Source: an uncultured Saprospiraceae bacterium
GTDB taxonomy: Bacteria; Bacteroidota; Bacteroidia; Chitinophagales; Saprospiraceae
Length of the DNA stretch: 33,465 bases
Direction of reading: 5' to 3'
NCBI GenBank assembly: GCA_937969415.1
Contig: CALBWK010000107.1
Span: 1 to 33,465, forward strand
The stretch's first letter is position 1; every line of letters begins with the position of its first letter. Positions 7,075-15,313 of the stretch are shown in pieces. The notes under the pieces were generated by a model, which searched no databases, was not told the origin of the DNA, and saw only the letters and a program-made list of their open reading frames with translations. A program made the position numbers and the translations under genes.

Positions 7075-8337
7075 ATGCACAACATCCTTATACTTGGTAG
7101 TGGCGGTAGAGAACATGCCCTTGGCTGGAAGCTAGATAAAAGTCCCTTGACGGATAAGATCTACTTCGGCCCAGGCAATGCAGGTACAGCAGAGATAGGC
7201 CACAACCTAGACCTTAGCCCTCTCAACTTTACTGAGGTACACAATGCTGTTAGAGAATACAAGATCGACTATATCCTTGTCGGTCCAGAGGCACCACTAG
7301 TTAATGGTATCACAGACTTCTTTAGAGACAAAGAGGTCAAGGTCATAGGGCCTGGCAAAGATGCTGCCCAGCTTGAAGGCAGTAAGTCCTTCGCCAATGC
7401 CTTTATGGATAAATATGGCATCCCCACAGCAGCTTCTGTAAATATCACCAAGCAGAACATAGAGGATGGTTATGATCTCATAGACCGCACACAAGGGCCT
7501 ATCGTCCTCAAAGCAGATGGACTCGCTGCAGGCAAAGGTGTACTCATTCTAGAAGATAAGGCAGAAGCCAAGCGCCAACTCAAAGCGATGATCATCAATA
7601 CCAAATTTGGAAAGGCCTCAGAAAAAGTTGTCATAGAAGAATTTCTCGATGGGATAGAATTTTCAGTCTTTGTATTGACTGATGGCGAAGGGTATCAAAT
7701 CTTACCTGTCGCTAAAGATTATAAGCGCATAGGAGAAGGCGACACAGGACTCAACACAGGTGGCATGGGCGCTATTTCTCCTCCACCTTTTGTTGACGAA
7801 AAGTTGATGAAGAAGGTCCGCAAGCAAATCATAGAGCCCACAGTCAAAGGGATAAACAACGAAAAATTTGACTACAAAGGGTTTATCTTCTTTGGACTGA
7901 TCAATGTTGATGGCCAACCAAAAGTCATCGAATATAACGTACGTATGGGCGACCCTGAAACAGAAGCCGTTATACCTCGGATAAAATCTGACTTGATGGA
8001 TCTCTTTGTAAAATTACATAAGGGTAAAATCAACAAAGCTGAACTGGAAGTCAAAAAGAAAACTGCGGCCACCATTATGCTTGTCTCTCAAGGCTACCCT
8101 GAAGCTTACGAAAAAGGCAAACCCATCACCATAGACCAATCGATAGAAAAATCTCTGGTCTTTCACGCAGGCACCAAGAAAAAGGATTACGATACCGTCA
8201 CCAACGGAGGTCGTGTACTTGCCGTAACTTCATTTGGCAAAGACCACCATACAGCGCTCAAGAAATCACTCGATAATATTTCCAAGATTCACTTCGAAGG
8301 AATGCATCATAGAAAAGACATAGGTTTCGATCTATAG
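7075..8337 (+). CDS. purD: Phosphoribosylamine-glycine ligase (GARS)
   Basis: A 420-residue ATP-grasp enzyme. It joins glycine to 5-phosphoribosylamine, the second step of de novo purine synthesis, in the cytoplasm. Visible motifs in order are MHNILILGSGGREHALGWKL (N-domain), GPGNAGTAEIGHN, VGPEAPLVNGI, the ATP-grasp lysine region ADGLAAGKGVLIL, EEFLDGIEFSVF, GDTGLNTGGMGAISP, and VRMGDPETEAV with the metal-binding acidic residues. The frame stays open upstream to 6865, but those residues have no PurD similarity and overlap the secreted-protein gene. ATG 7075, at the canonical N-terminus and behind a promoter core, is the start. The stop TAG directly abuts the ATG of murF-alr, so the two are cotranscribed. 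Confidence 0.95.
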   Translation: MHNILILGSGGREHALGWKLDKSPLTDKIYFGPGNAGTAEIGHNLDLSPLNFTEVHNAVREYKIDYILVGPEAPLVNGITDFFRDKEVKVIGPGKDAAQLEGSKSFANAFMDKYGIPTAASVNITKQNIEDGYDLIDRTQGPIVLKADGLAAGKGVLILEDKAEAKRQLKAMIINTKFGKASEKVVIEEFLDGIEFSVFVLTDGEGYQILPVAKDYKRIGEGDTGLNTGGMGAISPPPFVDEKLMKKVRKQIIEPTVKGINNEKFDYKGFIFFGLINVDGQPKVIEYNVRMGDPETEAVIPRIKSDLMDLFVKLHKGKINKAELEVKKKTAATIMLVSQGYPEAYEKGKPITIDQSIEKSLVFHAGTKKKDYDTVTNGGRVLAVTSFGKDHHTALKKSLDNISKIHFEGMHHRKDIGFDL

Positions 8338-10791
8338 ATGATCTACACTATCCAACATATAATTGAGATAGTTAATGGCGAGGCGCTCAGCACACCTGTA
8401 TTGGACAGTACTGTAACCGACCTCAGCTTTGACAGTAGAAAAATATCCGAGGGTGCATCAACTATTTTCTTTGCTCTTAAAGGCATCAAGTCTAATGGCC
8501 ACGATTATCTAGAGTCCGCCTACACACAAGGCGTTAGAAATTTTGTCATATCACAAAAGCTTTTGACAGATAAATACCCAGAAGCTAATTTTATAAAAGT
8601 TACCGACACTCTAATAGCCTTACAACAGTTGGCTCTACATCATAGGCAACAACTTAGTTTTCCAGTCTTAGCGATTACAGGCAGTAACGGTAAGACAATG
8701 GTCAAAGAGTGGCTAGCCCTTGCCCTAGAAGCAAAAAACACTGTTACAAAGACACCGCTGAGTTACAACTCCCAGATCGGTGTCCCCTACTCTGTCCTAA
8801 GCCTCAATGCCACAGCAGACATCGCCATACTAGAGGCGGGCATCTCCGAAAAAGATGAGATGAAAAACCTAGAAGCTATCCTCCGACCAGAGATAGGCTT
8901 GTTCACCAACTTAGGGGATGCACACGATTCAGGATTTTCTAGTCGCGAAGAAAAATTAGAAGAAAAACTGCTGCTCTTCAAAAATTCTGAGTTGCTTATC
9001 TACAATGCAGATCAAGTTATCGTTGATAAAAAAATAAATGAACTTTACCCCAACAAGGCGCGCTCTTGGGGAGAGGCAGATGCTGCAGACATCAAGATAG
9101 TTAACAAAAAAATTGCTGCCCAGGCAACTGAGTTATCCTTACAATATCGTAAGAAAAAAATATTCCTCCGTCTCCCTTTCACAGAAGCTGCGTTCGTAGA
9201 AAACTCGATGACGGTCATCGCTTACTTAATACTAGCTGACTGGCAACAAGCAGAAATACAAACTGCGATACATAAATTTTCTACCCTCCCCAACAGACTA
9301 GAAATCAGAAAAGGCCACAACAATTGTATCTTACTCAATGATAGTTACTCTGCGGATTTGGCCTCCTCACGTCTGGCCTTAGCGCAGTTACAACAACATG
9401 GTGTGGGTAGAAAAAAAATTGCCTTCCTTAGTACTTTAGAACATCAAAAAGAAGATGCTGCTTATCTTGATCTCATACAGTCCGCACTCAGCGAACGGAA
9501 AATAGATGCACTTGTCGCGATAGGCTTTCCGACACATTGGGATGGTATTCATACCACACACTATCCCAGCACAACGGCTTGTCTCCAGCACTATGATTTT
9601 GATCAACTCCAAGATGCCGCTATCCTTATCAAAGGCGCCAGCAAGCAAAATCTTGGCAGCTTGATGAGCAAGATGACGCTACAAATTTCTGATACTGTCT
9701 TAGAAACCAATCTCTCGGCCGTAGCACATAATCTCAATGTCTATAGGAAAAGATTGCGACCTACAACTCAAATTATGGCCGTCGTCAAAGCCCAAGCATA
9801 TGGCAGCGGCTCACAGCAATTGGCCAACTTTCTAGCCACACAGAAAGTAGATTACCTTGGCGTCGCCCTGGTCGATGAAGCCATTGCACTAAGACAAAAC
9901 GGCTGCCATCTGCCTATTATGATTTTCAATGTTCAGTTGGAAAATCTGAGTAGGCTATGGCAATATACCTTAGAACCAGAAGTATACAGTTTTGAATTAT
10001 TGGAAGCGCTCATAGAGGAGCCTAATCGAAATAACAAGCTTGGCGTCTTGCCTATACACCTGAAGGTAGATAGTGGTATGCATCGCTTGGGCTTTACAGC
10101 AGCGGATTTGCCGAGAGTACAAACGTTGCTACGATCCCAGAAAAAACTCCGCATCAAAAGCATATTTTCACATCTGTCGGCTAGCGAAGACCCGCAGTAT
10201 GATGCATTTACACACCAGCAGCTAGACCTCTTTGATGAGATGTATGCCACGGTATGTGCGGGCTTAGACATCTCTCCCATTAAGCATATACTTAACACCT
10301 CTGGGGTTCTAAGATTTTCGGAACACCAGTATGATATGGTCCGCATTGGGCTCGGCTTATATGGTATAGATGCGTCTAAGACGGTTGCTGAAGAGCTCCA
10401 AAAAGCACATTCACTTAAAGCGGTCGTCCTACAAATTAAAAACGTCCCTGCTGGTCAAACCACAGGCTATTCACGTTCTGGCAAGCTAGATAAAGATACC
10501 GATATCGCTATCCTGAGCATAGGCTACGCAGATGGACTTTTACGTGCTGCGGGCAATGGCGCTCATAAAGTGCGCCTGGGAGCTCATTTATGTCCTACAA
10601 TCGGCAATATCTGTATGGATGTGTGTATGGTTGTCCTCCCTGGTAACCACGGCATCAAACCGGGTGATGAGGCTGTATTCTTAGGCCCTAATAATCCCGT
10701 AGAAAATCTCGCAACTGCCTGTAATACAATTACTTACGAGGTACTGAGTCGCATATCTCCTCGCGTAAAAAGGACCTATATACAGGACTAA
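8338..10791 (+). CDS. murF-alr: Bifunctional MurF (UDP-MurNAc-tripeptide:D-Ala-D-Ala ligase) / alanine racemase
   Basis: An 817-residue fusion typical of Bacteroidota. Residues 1 to about 440 are MurF: an N-domain with VTDLSFDSRKI, the ATP loop TGSNGKT (114-120, Lys119), NSQIGVP, and LLNDSYSADLASS. It adds D-Ala-D-Ala to the cytoplasmic peptidoglycan precursor. From about residue 446 a fold-type III PLP racemase follows. Lys484 in AVVKAQAYGSG is the PLP lysine (most stand-alone racemases have AKANAYGHG; the YGSG form is, from memory, usual in these fusions). KVDSGMHRLGF, RIGLGLYGID and SIGYADG (Tyr730) are also present. The fusion couples D-alanine supply to its use. The start codon directly follows the purD stop. 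Confidence 0.95.
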   Translation: MIYTIQHIIEIVNGEALSTPVLDSTVTDLSFDSRKISEGASTIFFALKGIKSNGHDYLESAYTQGVRNFVISQKLLTDKYPEANFIKVTDTLIALQQLALHHRQQLSFPVLAITGSNGKTMVKEWLALALEAKNTVTKTPLSYNSQIGVPYSVLSLNATADIAILEAGISEKDEMKNLEAILRPEIGLFTNLGDAHDSGFSSREEKLEEKLLLFKNSELLIYNADQVIVDKKINELYPNKARSWGEADAADIKIVNKKIAAQATELSLQYRKKKIFLRLPFTEAAFVENSMTVIAYLILADWQQAEIQTAIHKFSTLPNRLEIRKGHNNCILLNDSYSADLASSRLALAQLQQHGVGRKKIAFLSTLEHQKEDAAYLDLIQSALSERKIDALVAIGFPTHWDGIHTTHYPSTTACLQHYDFDQLQDAAILIKGASKQNLGSLMSKMTLQISDTVLETNLSAVAHNLNVYRKRLRPTTQIMAVVKAQAYGSGSQQLANFLATQKVDYLGVALVDEAIALRQNGCHLPIMIFNVQLENLSRLWQYTLEPEVYSFELLEALIEEPNRNNKLGVLPIHLKVDSGMHRLGFTAADLPRVQTLLRSQKKLRIKSIFSHLSASEDPQYDAFTHQQLDLFDEMYATVCAGLDISPIKHILNTSGVLRFSEHQYDMVRIGLGLYGIDASKTVAEELQKAHSLKAVVLQIKNVPAGQTTGYSRSGKLDKDTDIAILSIGYADGLLRAAGNGAHKVRLGAHLCPTIGNICMDVCMVVLPGNHGIKPGDEAVFLGPNNPVENLATACNTITYEVLSRISPRVKRTYIQD

Positions 10792-10867
10792 GGCGTCAGA
10801 AGTGGTTTAATTAAGTCTTAAAATCCCTAAGAGCCCTTTACTTTCTGCCTCGCCACCCCTTAATTGT

Positions 10868-10875
10868 TATCTTTG
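10868..10875 (+). promoter_or_regulatory. Bacteroidota promoter for the foldase operon
   Basis: TATCTTTG followed by CAC is a textbook Bacteroidota -7 element (TAnnTTTG, often followed by C), 59 bases upstream of the ATG at 10935. It would make a leader of about 50 bases. No strong TTG box was seen at the ideal distance. Confidence 0.5.
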
Positions 10876-10934
10876 CACGATATTTAAAAACAAGGTTTTA
10901 CCAACCGAAAACCTACTTTTTATCAATAATCATC

Positions 10935-12893
10935 ATGAGAAAGATAATACTCTTATTAGGCTTATTCTGGGCAGTCAATGGCTTGGCCCAAGACAATGAC
11001 CCTGTCCTATTTACTGTGGGAGGCGACGAGGTCAATGTGTCCGAATTTCGATACATCTACGAGAAGAATAATGCAGACAATGCCAACTACTCTATGGAGA
11101 GCATCGAGGAGTATCTAGAACTCTACAAGAAATTCAAACTAAAGGTGCACAAGGCTAGAGAAATCGGTCTTGATACGGTTAAGTCACTCCAAAAAGAACT
11201 TGCTGGCTATCGCAAGCAATTGGCCAACTCTTATCTAAAAGACAAAGAAATATCTAATAGACTAGTCGATGAGGTAGTGGACAGGATGAAGACTGACAAG
11301 AAGGTCAGTCACATTTTTATCGGAGTCAATAAGAAAGGTGGTGAGCAAGCTGAGCGCGGGGCAGAAGAAAAAATCTATGACATCTACAACAAACTTGTCT
11401 CCAACAAAGGCTTAGGCTTTGACCAAATGGCCAAGACCCTATCAGAAGATAAAATATCTGCGAAGAAAGATGGGGCACTCGGCTACTATGTAGCACCACT
11501 TCCTGATGGCTTTTATGAATTTGAAAATGCGATGTACTCTACTGAAGTCGGGAAGTTCTCAGAGCCTTTCAGATCTAAGATGGGCTACCACATCGTAAAG
11601 GTAGAAGATGCACGACCAGCTAGAGGGGAGATGGAGATAGCACATATCCTTATCAGAAAAGAATCAAAAGGAAAAGTCAATCCCAACGCTAAAAGCACAA
11701 TAGACTCTGTATATACTCTTCTGCAATCAGGACAGACGTTTGAAAAACTTGTCCCTAAGTTCTCTGAAGATAGCAAGACCAAGTCAAGAGCAGGTTACAT
11801 CGGTTTCTTCGGTGTCAACCAATACGAAAAAGCGTTTGAAGATGCAGCTTTTGCGCTGACCGAAGACAATAGCTATACGAAACCAGTTAGCACAAAAGTC
11901 GGTTACCACATCATTAAGCGTATCTCCAAAAGAGACAACAGCAATGAAGATAGACTTAAGAAGAGAGTAGAACAAAGAATTAAGAATAATGATCGCTTTG
12001 CAACCGCTCAAAAGAAATTAATTGAGGATGTCAAAAAGGATGCGAAGTTTACCGAGAACAAGCAACTTATTTCACAATTTGAAAAAGTATTGAACGAAAC
12101 GTTCTACAGCTACAAATGGGAGACACCTAATTTTGACGAACAGAAAGCACTATTTACCCTAGGCAAAAAAAGCTATGATCTAAACGATTTTGCTAAGTGG
12201 TCCAAAGGTAATGTCAGAGAACGATTGAAGTTTCCTAAAACGACACCACTTAATGAAGCTTCGCAAACAATGTATGACATATACTTAGAAGAAAAAGTAA
12301 TGGCCTATGAGGAAGCTAACCTAGAAAACAAGTATCCCGATTTCAAAGCCTTAATGCGAGAATATAGAGAAGGCATTCTACTCTTTGAAATCACCAAAAA
12401 TGAAGTCTGGGACAAAGCCTCTCAAGATACCATCGGTCTTAGAAGCTACTTTGACCAACACAGAGATGACTACAAGTGGGGAGACAGAGTACAAACAAAT
12501 AAGATAACTCTCGAAAGTAGTGATCCTAGTAAGCTCGATGACTTCAAAAAGTTGGTCGACAAAAAAGGACTAGACAAAGCAATCGATAAATACAAAAAAG
12601 AAAGTGGCTTTACAGTTAATCAAGAAGAAGTTACGCTGGAATTAATGGATCAAGAGATAAGAGGGCTTAAGCATACAAAAGGGTCCGCAACAGAATTGAT
12701 GATTGACAAGAACACTGCACATCTGTACACCTTTGTACAAAATGTCAGTTCTAGCTACAAGACACTTAAAGAAGCAAGGGGTTATGTGATCGCAGACTAT
12801 CAAGATTATCTTGAGCAAAAGTGGGTGGAGGGATTAAAGAAAGATTATCCTATCAAAGTAGATAACAAAGTGCTCAAGTCACTGACAAAATAA
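10935..12893 (+). CDS. Periplasmic peptidyl-prolyl isomerase with two parvulin domains (SurA/PpiD-like)
   Basis: A 652-residue protein with signal peptide MRKIILLLGLFWAVNGLAQ. A helical chaperone part comes first (about 20-120), then two parvulin (PpiC) domains at about 120-226 and 233-340. The first has KKVSHIFIGVNKKG, LSEDKISAKKDGALGYY and EPFRSKMGYHIVKVED. The second has MEIAHILIRKES, FSEDSKTKSRAGYIGFFG and STKVGYHIIKR. The remaining 300 residues are helical and charged. Such proteins assist folding of outer-membrane proteins in transit. It is the first of three consecutive foldase-like genes, with 7 bases to the next. It is longer than E. coli SurA (about 430 residues) because of the C-terminal extension. 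Confidence 0.88.
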   Translation: MRKIILLLGLFWAVNGLAQDNDPVLFTVGGDEVNVSEFRYIYEKNNADNANYSMESIEEYLELYKKFKLKVHKAREIGLDTVKSLQKELAGYRKQLANSYLKDKEISNRLVDEVVDRMKTDKKVSHIFIGVNKKGGEQAERGAEEKIYDIYNKLVSNKGLGFDQMAKTLSEDKISAKKDGALGYYVAPLPDGFYEFENAMYSTEVGKFSEPFRSKMGYHIVKVEDARPARGEMEIAHILIRKESKGKVNPNAKSTIDSVYTLLQSGQTFEKLVPKFSEDSKTKSRAGYIGFFGVNQYEKAFEDAAFALTEDNSYTKPVSTKVGYHIIKRISKRDNSNEDRLKKRVEQRIKNNDRFATAQKKLIEDVKKDAKFTENKQLISQFEKVLNETFYSYKWETPNFDEQKALFTLGKKSYDLNDFAKWSKGNVRERLKFPKTTPLNEASQTMYDIYLEEKVMAYEEANLENKYPDFKALMREYREGILLFEITKNEVWDKASQDTIGLRSYFDQHRDDYKWGDRVQTNKITLESSDPSKLDDFKKLVDKKGLDKAIDKYKKESGFTVNQEEVTLELMDQEIRGLKHTKGSATELMIDKNTAHLYTFVQNVSSSYKTLKEARGYVIADYQDYLEQKWVEGLKKDYPIKVDNKVLKSLTK

Positions 12894-12900
12894 CACAACA

Positions 12901-13737
12901 ATGTATCTGAGGTGGCTGTTGGCTACAGGGCTGATTTCCTTGGTGATCAGTTGTCAAATGAAACAAGATAAGGGCTCCGTGCTAGCAAAGGCTTATGGAA
13001 ATCAACTCCACTTCAATGACATAGCAAGCCATTTAGAGGGAGCTACATCGAAAGCAGACTCCACGCGGATTATTGACAAAAAAGTTGACGAATGGCTAAT
13101 GCAAGAAATACTCTATAAAGAGGCCAAAACGAGACTTAAAGTAGATGCAACTTTAGAACAGATGGCAGAGGCTTATAAAAAAGACCTCTACATACATAAA
13201 ATGGAAAGTGTGCTCAAAAGTGAGCAAACCCAAACGCAATGGACCTCTGAGGAGCAGCAAAATTTTCTAGAATCTGAAGGAATTTCAGTCTTACTAGATG
13301 AACCAGTATTACAATGCTTACTGGTCAAAGTTCCTACAAATAAGGATACTGATAAAATTGAATTGCTGTGGAAAACAGAAGATATACCGGGTCTCAATGT
13401 CTCTGTGAAAGAACTAGAAGGTTATGCACACTTAGATATAGATAGCTGGATGAAAGAAACGCAAGTAAAGAGTCTACTACCCGATAGCTTGGTCAAGAAA
13501 ATTGATTTCAACTCAGACAAGTCCTATAAGACCGTTTATAATGATGAACGCATTTACTATAAGACTCTCGACTATCTTTCTGAAGGAGATTCTATTCCGC
13601 AAAACATGTTAGCAGAAAAGATCAAAAGCAGATATTCACGAGTTCGCTTTAAGGAATTCATAAATTCTTGGAAAACAGAGCTCTATCAAAATAAAATCCA
13701 AAGCAAAGACATTGTCATAACGTCACAGCAAGGATAA
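12901..13737 (+). CDS. SurA-like lipoprotein without a parvulin domain
   Basis: A 278-residue protein. MYLRWLLATGLISLVISC is a lipoprotein signal with Cys18 lipidated. The helical segment that follows (SVLAKAYGNQLHFNDI, then DEWLMQEILYKEAKTRLKVD and MAEAYKKDLYIHKMESVL) resembles the N-terminal chaperone region of SurA/PrsA proteins. No GxxHIL- or GGxLG-type parvulin motifs are present, so isomerase activity is not expected. The position, 7 bases after one two-domain isomerase and 13 bases before another, suggests a membrane-tethered holdase partner of the same pathway. This is inferred from context and weak resemblance, as the sequence itself is poorly conserved. Confidence 0.65.
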   Translation: MYLRWLLATGLISLVISCQMKQDKGSVLAKAYGNQLHFNDIASHLEGATSKADSTRIIDKKVDEWLMQEILYKEAKTRLKVDATLEQMAEAYKKDLYIHKMESVLKSEQTQTQWTSEEQQNFLESEGISVLLDEPVLQCLLVKVPTNKDTDKIELLWKTEDIPGLNVSVKELEGYAHLDIDSWMKETQVKSLLPDSLVKKIDFNSDKSYKTVYNDERIYYKTLDYLSEGDSIPQNMLAEKIKSRYSRVRFKEFINSWKTELYQNKIQSKDIVITSQQG

Positions 13738-13750
13738 AATCAAATTCTAT

Positions 13751-15097
13751 ATGAAAAACATAACATTAATCATAGCCTTTCTGATGTGCTTGGGCCTACA
13801 AGCTCAAGAACAGATGCTTATCGACAAAGTCATTGCAAAGGTCGGTACAGAAACAATACTACTTTCTGACGTAGAAGGCCAATATAGTTATGCACTAGAA
13901 CAAGGCGGTCCTGAAGACCCCAATATAAAATGTAACATCTTACAAGCCATCATCGGACAAAAACTTGTCGTTCACCACGCCAAACTTGATAGTGTAGAAG
14001 TATCTCCCGATGAGATAGAAGCTAGTCTGGATTTTCGTATCGATCAGGTCCTCAGACAGATGGGTGGTGATGAGACGCTGTTCCAAGAGTACTATGGTAT
14101 GACGGTGCTCGATATGAGAGGAAAATTGCGTGAAGACCTCAATCAGCAGATGTTAGCAGAACGTATGCAAGGGCAGATACTTAATTCTGTCAACATCACA
14201 CCAAAAGAAGTCAAACAATTTTTTAACTCTATCCCAAGTGATTCGATTCCATTTCTAAGTGCAGAGGTGGAGCTATCAGAGGTAGTTGTCAAGCCACTAG
14301 TCAATGAGGAAGAAAATGCGAAAGCGTTGAAGAAGATTTTGGATATTAGAAAAAGGATAATCGAAGGCGGGGAAGACTTTGCAGAGTTGGCACGTACGTT
14401 CTCTGACGACAAAGGATCTGGTGCTCAAGGTGGTAACCTAGGTTTTGCGGGTAGAGGAACCTTTGTGCCAGAATTTGAAGCCACTGCATACACACTGACC
14501 AAGGATGAAATTTCTGAACCTATAGAAACAGAGTTTGGTTTTCATATTCTACAATTACTCGAAAGAAGAGGTAACAAGGTCAACATACGCCACATCCTTG
14601 TAAGACCCGAAATTACAGAAGCGGACCTACAACTTGCGAGAACAAAACTAGATACTGTAAGAGCACAGATAGAAAGAGGTAAGATCACTTTTGAGAATGC
14701 CGTCAAGCTACACTCAGAAGAAAGTCTTCCAAGCTACTCAAACAATGGAATGATCCAGAACCCACAGACTGGGAAGACCTCTTTTGAAACTGCGCAATTG
14801 CCTTCAGAAATATACTTTGCTATAGAAGACTTAGTACCCGGTGACATCACAGAGCCTCTAGAGTATCCCCTTCCTACTGGAGAGACCTATTATAGAATTA
14901 TCAAAGTCAGAGACCTTACTAACCCGCATAAGGCTAGCCTTGAAGAAGACTACGCCAAGATTCAGCGCTTTGCGAAGGAGAGCAAAAAGAATGAGTACTT
15001 CAGTACTTGGCTAGAAGAAAAGTTTGCTTCTACTTTCATTGCAATAGAACCTGGTTACTTGAGTTGCCCTGAGCTAGATATGCGGATGAACAAGTAA
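13751..15097 (+). CDS. surA: SurA-like periplasmic chaperone and peptidyl-prolyl isomerase
   Basis: A 448-residue protein with signal peptide MKNITLIIAFLMCLGLQAQ. The SurA N-domain follows (MLIDKVIAKVGTETILLSDV, then ILQAIIGQKLVVHHAKLDSV). A first parvulin domain spans about 170-275 (AELARTFSDDKGSGAQGGNL, GRGTFVPEFEATAY, TEFGFHILQLLERR) and a second about 277-383 (VNIRHILVRPEI, with a more divergent active region LHSEESLPSYSNNG). This matches the domain order and size of SurA, which carries unfolded outer-membrane proteins across the periplasm. It is the last gene of the foldase operon. After it come no further plus-strand genes until 27315, only a repeat-rich spacer. Confidence 0.9.
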   Translation: MKNITLIIAFLMCLGLQAQEQMLIDKVIAKVGTETILLSDVEGQYSYALEQGGPEDPNIKCNILQAIIGQKLVVHHAKLDSVEVSPDEIEASLDFRIDQVLRQMGGDETLFQEYYGMTVLDMRGKLREDLNQQMLAERMQGQILNSVNITPKEVKQFFNSIPSDSIPFLSAEVELSEVVVKPLVNEEENAKALKKILDIRKRIIEGGEDFAELARTFSDDKGSGAQGGNLGFAGRGTFVPEFEATAYTLTKDEISEPIETEFGFHILQLLERRGNKVNIRHILVRPEITEADLQLARTKLDTVRAQIERGKITFENAVKLHSEESLPSYSNNGMIQNPQTGKTSFETAQLPSEIYFAIEDLVPGDITEPLEYPLPTGETYYRIIKVRDLTNPHKASLEEDYAKIQRFAKESKKNEYFSTWLEEKFASTFIAIEPGYLSCPELDMRMNK

Positions 15098-15106
15098 GGC
15101 CAGAAT

Positions 15107-15297
15107 GCCTTAGTGCATTTTCATTTATATCTTTCATCTCAAGCATCGCCGAGAGATCTCGGTTCTCGTTACGACTGTATACCATCCACACAACTAAACA
15201 AACTTTAGAAGTGCACTAAGAGCGGAGTGACCCAACTCTTAGTTCCGCATTACGAGAACGAAGATTCCTCTATTTCGCTTCGCTACTTTCGGAATGA
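15107..15297. repeat. Intergenic repeat with nested inverted repeats ('RHSERSE'-like)
   Basis: The spacer between the convergent surA and MuiA-like genes is built of nested inverted repeats: CTTAGTGCA (15109-15117) with TGCACTAAG (15212-15220), GTTCTCGT (15162-15169) with ACGAGAAC (15252-15259), ACTAAGAG (15215-15222) with CTCTTAGT (15236-15243), and the palindrome GAGATCTC (15153-15160). Read on the minus strand, the right end has CATTCCGAAAGTAGCGAAGC and GAGGAATCT. This resembles the interspersed sequence whose spurious translation is RHSERSE, common in many bacterial genomes. No T-run marks a standard terminator. Confidence 0.5.
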
Positions 15298-15313
15298 AAA
15301 AGGAGAAGATAAT

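Noticed and set aside
9933-10346. 137-residue minus-strand frame inside murF-alr
   Set aside because: It is antisense to the conserved racemase domain and has no domain of its own.
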